Below are positions 58,059 through 64,000 of a DNA stretch of 64,000 nucleotides, piece after piece (the stretch's first letter is position 1; each line of letters starts with the position of its first letter). Location of the stretch: positions 1 to 64,000 of the forward strand of contig CAYXLR010000007.1 of the NCBI GenBank assembly GCA_964466035.1. The letters are read 5' to 3'. The stretch comes from JANQEA01 sp964466035 (lineage in GTDB: Bacteria; Bipolaricaulota; Bipolaricaulia; UBA7950; UBA9294). Under the pieces are notes generated by a model, which was not told the DNA's origin, did no database searches, and saw nothing but the letters and a program-made list of their open reading frames with translations. The translations under genes were made by a program, and so were the position numbers.

Positions 58059-58639
58059 CAGCCGGTCCCCGCGATTTCCTCGAGCAGTTCCTCGGCCGAT
58101 TTCACCCCGCGCGGCAGCAGCCGCGCCGAACCGTCGACGTCGATGAGAATGACCGGAGCGCTCGGGGGGTTGGCCACGGTCAGCCCGAATGCGTCGATCA
58201 GCATCTGCGTCATCTCGAACGGCGCCACGGCGAAGCGCCACGTGAACCCGTGCTCCTCGGCGTGCAGCCTCACCGCGACGACGTCCTCGTTCGGATCGGA
58301 ATCAAGGGAGACGTGGACGATCGAATCGCCTTCGAGCTCGAGCAACCTCGCCATCTCCTTCTGCTGACGAAGGCAGATCGGGCACCAGACGGCGAAGCTC
58401 TCGACGAGGATCGGTCGGCCGGCGAAGTCGGCGATCCTAAACGGCGCGCCGGTGACCGCGTCGACGAGTTCGATGCTCGCCCACTCGGGCACCAGGATCG
58501 TCTCTTCCGCCTCCCCTTCCTCCGATTCCTGCGCCATTCCGGGCCTCGCCGTGATCCGGTCGAAGGCGAAGAACAGCGACAGGCCCAACGCCACCGTTGC
58601 GACCAGCGACAGCGCGATGCGAAGTGCTTTGCGACTCAT
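58058..58639 (-). CDS. Membrane-anchored TlpA/ResA-like thioredoxin
   Basis: 193 residues. Signal anchor (about 6-27), acidic linker (ESEEGEAEE), then thioredoxin fold with VESFAVWCPICLRQQKEM (C86-x-x-C89) and cis-Pro region NPPSAPVILIDVDG. The CPIC active site suggests a peroxiredoxin-like or oxidoreductase role outside the membrane, kept reduced by CcdA. Start 58639 has AGAGGAGG. Confidence 0.85.
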   Translation of the reverse strand: MSRKALRIALSLVATVALGLSLFFAFDRITARPGMAQESEEGEAEETILVPEWASIELVDAVTGAPFRIADFAGRPILVESFAVWCPICLRQQKEMARLLELEGDSIVHVSLDSDPNEDVVAVRLHAEEHGFTWRFAVAPFEMTQMLIDAFGLTVANPPSAPVILIDVDGSARLLPRGVKSAEELLEEIAGTG

Positions 58640-58788
58640 GACGGCCTCCTCTCGTTCTTCCGCCTTCGGGCGGAAGTTCTTTTCCAACGAACGTTTCGCT
58701 TTTCATCACGGTTCCGTCGTAGATCCCGTCGGTGGAGGTCCGGTGAGCGGACCGTGCGGTTTCGGTGAGGGCGCGTTCGGGGATACGG

Positions 58789-59649
58789 CTAGCCGCTCCG
58801 AAGCCTGCCGAGGAGGCCGCGGCGCGGCGACAGGAGAAGGGCCAGGAAGAAGAACGCGATCGCGACGAGGACGATCGACGCCCCCGACGCGACGCTCCAA
58901 TGGAACGAGAGGTAGAGGCCGATCGCGCCGGAGAGGACGCCGAGGAGCGCGCCGATCGCCATCATTTGGGGGAGGCGGCGTGCGACCAGGAACGCCGTGG
59001 ACGCGGGGACGATCAGCATGGCGAGCATCAGCCCGACGCCCACCGTCTGCAGCGACACGACGACGGTAACCGCGACGAGGACGAAGAGGAGGTATCGGTA
59101 CGCCGACGTCGGCAGGCGGAGCGTTCGCGCCAGCGTCGGGTCGAACGAAACGGCGACCAGCTCCTTGTAGAAGACCAGCAGCAGGAGGAGGACGGCGCCG
59201 CCGAACGCGCCGATCAGGACAAGATCGGCGTTCGAGACCCCGAGGACGTTGCCGAACAGAAAATGGACGAGGTCGACGGCGAACCCGCGGACGGTGGAGA
59301 TGAGGGCGATTCCGAGGGCGAACATCCCGGCGAAGACGATGCCGATCGCGGTGTCCTCGCGGACGCGCTCCCGCTCGCTGATCCATCCGATTCCGAGGGC
59401 GACGAGGATCGCCGTGCCGAGGGCCCACCAGAAGAGCGCCCGGCGGTCCCCGCGTCCCGCGGTCAGGACGCCGCCGGCCAGGCCGGGCAGGATCGAGTGG
59501 GCGATCGCGTCCCCCATGAACGCCATCCCCCGGAGGACGACGAACGAGCCGACGACGGCGCAGAGCCCTCCGACCGACGTGGCGGCGATCAGGCCTCGGA
59601 TCATGAACGGGTAGCGGAACGGCTCGACGATCGCCTCAACGAAGCTCAT
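58789..59649 (-). CDS. znuB: Zinc/manganese ABC transporter, permease
   Basis: 286 residues with eight to nine membrane helices. ABC-3 family signatures GSFVVLRGMAFMGDAIAHSILPGLAGG and VGVGLMLAMLIVPASTAFLVARR. Start at 59649 has GGAGGGG and overlaps the ATPase gene by 14 bp. Metal could be Zn or Mn; see the binding protein. Confidence 0.9.
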   Translation of the reverse strand: MSFVEAIVEPFRYPFMIRGLIAATSVGGLCAVVGSFVVLRGMAFMGDAIAHSILPGLAGGVLTAGRGDRRALFWWALGTAILVALGIGWISERERVREDTAIGIVFAGMFALGIALISTVRGFAVDLVHFLFGNVLGVSNADLVLIGAFGGAVLLLLLVFYKELVAVSFDPTLARTLRLPTSAYRYLLFVLVAVTVVVSLQTVGVGLMLAMLIVPASTAFLVARRLPQMMAIGALLGVLSGAIGLYLSFHWSVASGASIVLVAIAFFFLALLLSPRRGLLGRLRSG

Positions 59650-60505
59650 CGTCCCCTCCTCCGCAGGCCGTATCGTGGACGACGAACGTTCCTGATTCTC
59701 CTTCAACCACGTGGAGGCAGCTTCCGTACGCCTCGCGCAGGTTCGCCTCGGAGAACACCGCGCGGGCCGGTCCGTGGCCGATCATCCTCCGGTTGAGGAG
59801 AAGGACTTCATCGAACGACGCGGCGGCGATCCCCAGATCGTGGAGGGCGACGATCGCGCTCACGCTTCGATCTCGAAGGCCGGCGATCAATTTGAGGACC
59901 TCGTTTCGGGAATGGAGGTCGAGTCCGGCGAGCGGCTCGTCGAGCAGGGCGAGGTCCGCCTCCTGCGCGAGGGCCCGCGCGAGGAACATCCGCTGCTGTT
60001 GGCCGCCGGAGAGCTCCTCGATCTGCCGATGGGCCAGGTCGGTGAGTTCAACCGCGGCGAGCGCCTCCCGGACGATCCGGCGGTCGCTCGCCCCGGCGCG
60101 GCGGAACGGCCCGATCCGCTGGATCCGCCCCATCATGACGACGTCGTGGACCGTGACCGGAAACCGCCAGTCGATCCTGCTTCTCTGCGGGACGTAGGCG
60201 ATGCAGATGTGGCCGGAGGGGCCGTGCCCGTGGACGCGGACCTCACCGCTCGACGGCGGAACGAGCCCGGCGAGGGTCCGCAGGAGCGTCGTCTTCCCGG
60301 CGCCGTTCGGTCCGACGACGGCCAGCTGCGCGCCGGCGGCCAGTTCGAACGTGACACCGGTCAGCGCCGTTCGTCCGCCGAGGGTCACGGAGAGCCCCGA
60401 GACCGCGACGGCCGGGGCGTCGGCCAGATGGACGGCGCGGGCACGCCGCCCGAAGGGAGATCGACGCGATCCGCCCTGGCGTTTTCGAGATTCACGGTTT
60501 GTCAC
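59636..60505 (-). CDS. znuC: Zinc/manganese ABC transporter, ATPase
   Basis: 289 residues from GTG 60505. Walker A GPNGAGKTTLLR, Q-loop VPQRSRIDWRFPVTV, signature LSGGQQQRMFLARAL, Walker B LALLDEPLAGLD, H-loop ALHDLG. The RIDWxFPVTV stretch is typical of the Mn/Zn subfamily. The ORF continues far upstream but that part overlaps the binding-protein gene; GTGA coupling to it marks the true start. The first ~30 residues are unusually Arg-rich. Confidence 0.92.
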   Translation of the reverse strand: MTNRESRKRQGGSRRSPFGRRARAVHLADAPAVAVSGLSVTLGGRTALTGVTFELAAGAQLAVVGPNGAGKTTLLRTLAGLVPPSSGEVRVHGHGPSGHICIAYVPQRSRIDWRFPVTVHDVVMMGRIQRIGPFRRAGASDRRIVREALAAVELTDLAHRQIEELSGGQQQRMFLARALAQEADLALLDEPLAGLDLHSRNEVLKLIAGLRDRSVSAIVALHDLGIAAASFDEVLLLNRRMIGHGPARAVFSEANLREAYGSCLHVVEGESGTFVVHDTACGGGDDELR

Positions 60506-61401
60506 GGCGCCTCCGACAGCCCGTTTACGATGGCCATCACATCGTAGCGCATCAGGTCGAGGTAGCTGGAGGCCGGCCCGTCCGGGCCGCTCAGCGAGCC
60601 GGTGTAGACGACGACGATCTCCGTTCCGGTGTCGGCCGCGACCCGCTCGGTCAACGATGGGTTGACCGTCGTCCCGACGAAGAGGACCGGGACGCCGAGC
60701 GACGCGATCGCCTCCTCCAGCGCCGCGAGGTCTCGGGCCGACGGCTCGGAGAGGCTGCTCAGCCCCGGGAAGACCGTCCCGACTTGGTCGAATCCGTACC
60801 GCGCTGCGAAGTAACCGAAGACGGCGTGATCGGTGACGAGGAGACGCCGCTCCACCGGGAGCCGTCCCACCTCCTCCTCGATCCACGCGTCGAGTTCGGC
60901 CAGTTCCGAGCGGTAGGCCGCGGCGCGCGCGCGGTATCCTGGTTCCCCCGCGGGGTCCAGGTCGCTCAGCACGGCGGCGATTCGGTCGACCCAGGCGCCG
61001 ACGTTGGCCGGATCGAACCAGACGTGCGGATCGGCTTCCTCGTGATCGTGTTCCTCGCCTTCGTGGTCCGGCCCGTCGGCTCCGAGGAGATCGAGCCCGT
61101 CGGAGAGGGCCACGACGCGCCCCGTGGCGGCCCCCAGGATCGGATCGAGGTTCCATTCCAATCCGGCTCCGCTCAGGAAGACGACGTCCGCGCGCGCGAT
61201 CGCGACGAGGTCCTGCGGCGTCGGCTCGAACCCGTGGGGATCGGCGTCGATCGGAAGGAGGACCGTCGCTTCGTTTCCGGCCCCGGCGACCCGCGCGACG
61301 ACGTCCCCGACGATCGTCGTCGTGCAGACGATCCGAAGCGACGTCGCCGGCCACGAGCACGCAGCGATCAAGGCGAGGGCCAGCCATCCGGCCTTCTTCA
61401 T
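60502..61401 (-). CDS. znuA: Zinc/manganese ABC transporter, substrate-binding protein
   Basis: 299 residues. Signal peptide with a lipobox-like LIAACS (Cys15), then the cluster A-I fold: DADPHGFEP (His ligand), the His/Asp/Glu-rich loop around EGEEHDHEEADPHVWFDP, VTDHAVFGYFAARYGF and FVGTTVNPS ending with an acidic ligand. A His-rich loop is more typical of zinc than manganese proteins. First gene of the znuACB operon. Confidence 0.9.
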   Translation of the reverse strand: MKKAGWLALALIAACSWPATSLRIVCTTTIVGDVVARVAGAGNEATVLLPIDADPHGFEPTPQDLVAIARADVVFLSGAGLEWNLDPILGAATGRVVALSDGLDLLGADGPDHEGEEHDHEEADPHVWFDPANVGAWVDRIAAVLSDLDPAGEPGYRARAAAYRSELAELDAWIEEEVGRLPVERRLLVTDHAVFGYFAARYGFDQVGTVFPGLSSLSEPSARDLAALEEAIASLGVPVLFVGTTVNPSLTERVAADTGTEIVVVYTGSLSGPDGPASSYLDLMRYDVMAIVNGLSEAP

Positions 61402-61568
61402 ACCCGCTTCCTTTCATCGATGAGGCCGCGGCGCAAGTTTGCCGCAGCCGCGCCACCCCGTCCAACCGGTCGGACTCTTCACACCCCCGCCACAGGTTTG
61501 GACCGACCCGTTCACCGCCGCTTCGTACCGTACGGGCGACCGTGTGACGAACAAAGGAGGAATCGGAT

Positions 61569-62249
61569 ATGAGAGGGAAACGACTCCGGATCGCATCGGT
61601 GGTGATTCTGTTGGGACTGATCGCGGCGATTCCGGCGAGCACGCAGGGCCTGCTCGGGTCGGAGGACGACGTAAGCGAAGCGACCCATCTCCCGCTTCTC
61701 GTCCTCGTCAACCGCATGGAGCTGACGCCCGAGCAGATGGAGGAAATCCACGGGCTTCTCGTGGGGCTTCTCGAGGAGCGCGACGCGCTCGAGCTTCGCA
61801 GGGTCGAGCTCGAGCAGGACATGATCGCGTTCAACGGGACGGCGGAGGAGCTCGACGAGATCCTCGATGCGTTCCGCGCCGAGACCGAAGCGCAGGCTCA
61901 AGCGGCGTACGAGCACGTGGAGGACGCGATCGATCGGATCAAGGGGATCCTGACGCTGAAGCAGGGCGAGATTCTCGCCGAGTTCCTCCCCGGCTTCCTG
62001 GGGGATCGTGGCGCGTCCTTCCTGCCGCGGGGCGGCGCCGGAGGGACCCTCGGGCGGCGTGGTACGGGAGCGTCCTCCCCCCTTCGCGAGCAGATTCTCG
62101 GACGGCTGGAGGAGCGGCTCGGCGGCGCCACGTCGGGTGGAGGCTTCTCCGGGCGGATGCAAGTCGGTCGCGGGACGACGCCCCGAGGCCTCGATTGGAT
62201 CGAGCAGCTCGTCGAAGTCCTCGAGCTGAAGTTGGAAGCGATCGAGTAG
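61569..62249 (+). CDS. Spy/CpxP-like periplasmic protein
   Basis: 226 residues. Signal peptide (1-26, ends STQG), then a helical part with MELTPEQMEEIHGLLVGLLEERDALELRRVELEQDM, carrying the LTxxQ motif of LTXXQ/Spy/CpxP proteins, and a Gly/Arg-rich segment (about 145-200). Such proteins are periplasmic chaperones or sensors for envelope stress. Shine-Dalgarno AAAGGAGG. It is convergent with a two-component system, reminiscent of cpxP next to cpxAR; control by that system is inference. Confidence 0.65.
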   Translation: MRGKRLRIASVVILLGLIAAIPASTQGLLGSEDDVSEATHLPLLVLVNRMELTPEQMEEIHGLLVGLLEERDALELRRVELEQDMIAFNGTAEELDEILDAFRAETEAQAQAAYEHVEDAIDRIKGILTLKQGEILAEFLPGFLGDRGASFLPRGGAGGTLGRRGTGASSPLREQILGRLEERLGGATSGGGFSGRMQVGRGTTPRGLDWIEQLVEVLELKLEAIE

Positions 62250-62285
62250 CGGGTGAGACGGCCCTCTCGGTCACCGTTGGAGTCC

Positions 62286-62323
62286 GTGCCGCCGTCCCTC
62301 GGGAGGGCGGCACGCTCCTTTTC
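62286..62323 (+). terminator. Intrinsic terminator of the Spy/CpxP-like gene
   Basis: Arms GTGCCGCC (62286-62293) and GGCGGCAC (62306-62313) with inner pairing, then GCTCCTTTTC. Confidence 0.7.
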
Positions 62324-62350
62324 GGAGCGGCGTGTCGATGCGGCGTCGGG

Positions 62351-63688
62351 CTACTCCGTCGGCAGGAGGACATGGAAGCACGCCCCGCCGGCCGGCCGGT
62401 TCTCCGCCCAGATGCTCCCTCCCTGCGCGTCGACGAGCGCCTTGGCGATCGAGAGGCCGAGCCCCGCTCCGCCGTCGCTCGTCCGCGCGTCGTCGGCCCG
62501 GTAGAACCGGTCGAAGACGTGGGCGAGATCGGTCTCCGTCAGCCCCGGGCCGGTGTCGCAGATGCTCGTCAGGACTCCCCCGCGATGCTCGGCGGCGGAG
62601 ATCGAAATCGTTCCTCCTTCGGGCGTGTGGCGGATCGCGTTGGCGAGGAGGTTGAGAAAGACCTGCTCGATCCGCTGGCGGTCGACGACGACCGGCGGGA
62701 GGTCGTCGTCGATCCTCCGGTCGAGCCGGAGGCTCGAGTCCTCGAGCTGGACGCCGATCGTCTCGCCGATCGTGTCGACGATCGCGTCGATCCGGCACGG
62801 AGCCGGCCGGATCGACAGCCGGCCGGCGTCGGCGAGCGTCAGCTGGTGGAGGTCGTGCACCAGCCGGGTCGTCAGAAGGATCTTGTCGTGCAACGAGGCG
62901 AGGGTCTCCGGCGTCGGTTCGATCAGCCCGTCCCGGAGGCCCTCGAGGGCGCTGCGGACGGCGGCGAGCGGGGTTCGAAGCTCGTGGGAAACGTCGGCGA
63001 TCATCCGCTTCTTCGTCCGCTCGGCCCGATCGAGGCTCTCGGCCATCTCGTCGAACGACTGAGCGAGGCGCCCGATCTCGTCGGACGTGGAGATCCCGAC
63101 CCGTTCGTCGAACTCCCCCCGTGCGATCCGTCGGGTCGCCGCGTCGAGGCGTCGGAGCGGCCGGGTGACCTGGCGAAGGAGGAGGACCGAGAGGAGGATC
63201 GCGACGGCCATCGCGACGAGACCGGCGAGCCAGAGCGATCGGCGGGTGGTCCGGAGGAATCCCTCTTCGAGGATCTCCTGGCCGAGGACGACGCGGGACG
63301 GGATCACCGTCCAGACCTCCCCGTCGGTCAGCTCGATCGTCACCCCTTCCTCCAGCTGGTCCAACGACAGCCGGCGGCCGACGGTTCGGGGATCCGGGGC
63401 GTAGACGACGGTGCGATCCGAATCGACGAGGAGGACCGGGACCTCGCGCCGCCCCCTCTCGAGGAACGCGATGACGACGTCGAGGCTCCCCGTCTGCTCG
63501 TAGAACGCGCGGACGAGCTGAAGGACGGCCCGCTCCTGCGGCGTGTACGTCGTGACCGTGAACTCGGAGAAGGCCCGCTTCACCGACTGGTTGATGAACA
63601 GATACCCAGCCAGCGACGTCAGGAGAACGATCAGGACGAACGCGACGAGGAGCTTCGCCTGGAAGGACATCCGCCCGAGGAACCGCAT
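62351..63688 (-). CDS. Sensor histidine kinase
   Basis: 445 residues. Membrane helices at about 12-34 and 142-164 enclose a ~105-residue sensor domain; HAMP (165-220), HisKA with DVSHELRTPL (phospho-His), HATPase with NLLANAIRHTPEGG, DTGPGL and GAGLGLSIAKAL. Complete. ATG overlaps the response regulator stop (TAATG), so both are translated as a pair. No ligand can be read from the sensor domain. Confidence 0.93.
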   Translation of the reverse strand: MRFLGRMSFQAKLLVAFVLIVLLTSLAGYLFINQSVKRAFSEFTVTTYTPQERAVLQLVRAFYEQTGSLDVVIAFLERGRREVPVLLVDSDRTVVYAPDPRTVGRRLSLDQLEEGVTIELTDGEVWTVIPSRVVLGQEILEEGFLRTTRRSLWLAGLVAMAVAILLSVLLLRQVTRPLRRLDAATRRIARGEFDERVGISTSDEIGRLAQSFDEMAESLDRAERTKKRMIADVSHELRTPLAAVRSALEGLRDGLIEPTPETLASLHDKILLTTRLVHDLHQLTLADAGRLSIRPAPCRIDAIVDTIGETIGVQLEDSSLRLDRRIDDDLPPVVVDRQRIEQVFLNLLANAIRHTPEGGTISISAAEHRGGVLTSICDTGPGLTETDLAHVFDRFYRADDARTSDGGAGLGLSIAKALVDAQGGSIWAENRPAGGACFHVLLPTE

Positions 63689-64000
63689 TATCCCTCCTCT
63701 TTCGCCAGCTTGTAGCCGACGCCGAAGACCGTCAGGACGAACCGCGGATTCCGCGGATCCGGCTCGATCTTCTGGCGGAGCCGCTTGATGTGCGAGTCGA
63801 CCGACCGCTCGAAGCTCTCGTAGGTCTCGCCGCGGACCGCCTCGAGGAGCTCGAGCCGGGTGAACACGCGGCCTGGGTACGTCATCAGGAACGCGAGGAG
63901 GTCGAACTCCATCGCCGTCAGCTCGACCGGTTCCCCGAGGACCCACAGCCGTCGCTGCGCCTGGTCCAGCCGGAGGTCGCCGACCTCCAGGACCGGCGGC
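63688..64000 (-). CDS. OmpR/PhoB-family response regulator, C-terminal part (runs off the right edge)
   Basis: At least 103 residues: a winged-helix DNA-binding domain, LEVGDLRLDQAQRRLWVLGEPVELTAMEFDLLAFL, then RLELLEAVRGE, RSVDSHIKRLRQKIEPDP and TVFGVGYKLA, the OmpR signature. The receiver domain lies outside the window. An internal Met at 63912 is not the true start, since conserved sequence continues upstream of it. Confidence 0.93.
   Translation of the reverse strand, partial: PPVLEVGDLRLDQAQRRLWVLGEPVELTAMEFDLLAFLMTYPGRVFTRLELLEAVRGETYESFERSVDSHIKRLRQKIEPDPRNPRFVLTVFGVGYKLAKEEG

Noticed and set aside
60506..61834. Long upstream extension of the znuC frame
   Set aside because: Overlaps znuA in another frame; GTG 60505 is coupled to the znuA stop and matches the family start.
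1..64000. CRISPR arrays, rRNA genes, insertion sequences with transposase
   Set aside because: No regularly spaced repeats, rRNA signatures or transposase motifs were seen.

Overview
The window is about 64 kb of a high-GC bacterial chromosome around the replication origin: dnaA with a cluster of DnaA boxes, hslUV, rarA, rnpA, greA and a complete-looking F1Fo operon that lacks atpC. Most genes have Shine-Dalgarno starts, and many have clear TTGAcc/TATAAT-type promoters. A desulforedoxin tail, a rubrerythrin-like ferritin, a LarA racemase, thioredoxin reductase and a predicted Na+-type c-ring suggest an anaerobic or microaerophilic, possibly deep-branching organism. The overall feel is of an uncultivated phylum such as Bipolaricaulota (Acetothermia), but this is a guess that a marker-gene tree would have to settle.

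Layout. 1-5.5 kb: desulforedoxin tail, hairpin-rich spacer, catalytically atypical SDR, DOMON protein with a small His-containing membrane protein, divergent NAD-salvage pair (nicotinate phosphoribosyltransferase and nicotinamidase-like hydrolase), second SDR. 5.6-10 kb: ferritin-like protein, birA, larA, metK, mgtC. 10-17 kb: thrS, hslU, hslV, a candidate DnaA-trio unwinding element, dnaA, DnaA-box cluster, six tRNAs. 17-30 kb: rarA, a small ribbon-helix-helix gene, acyl-CoA ligase, trxB, xseBA, rnpA-greA-lysS-PAP2, 2-aminoadipate-type aminotransferase, M42 peptidase, uvrC, tRNA-Ala.

30.3-36.9 kb is an AT-richer accessory island immediately 3' of tRNA-Ala: an HExxH protein, a coiled-coil/Mrr nuclease fusion and a 990-residue anchored calcium-binding surface protein. 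A ~26-29 bp repeat occurs four times, following each gene module. No integrase is visible.

36.9-48 kb: TetR regulator on a perfect FadR-like palindrome, RND exporter, frr and the ATP synthase operon (I-a-c-b-delta-alpha-gamma-beta). Between atpA and atpG lie two extra, diverged copies of the atpG 5' end separated by strong hairpins. This is the most unusual structure in the window.

48-64 kb: tRNA-Cys and tRNA-Val, nucleotidyltransferase-like protein, a saccharopine-type lysine-degradation operon behind a promoter with a 27 bp dyad, Crp/Fnr regulator, two small unknown genes, TauE exporter, E1-like adenylyltransferase, GNAT, CcdA/TlpA-type thiol-redox pair, zinc/manganese ABC transporter, Spy/CpxP-like periplasmic protein, and a histidine kinase with a response regulator that runs off the right edge.
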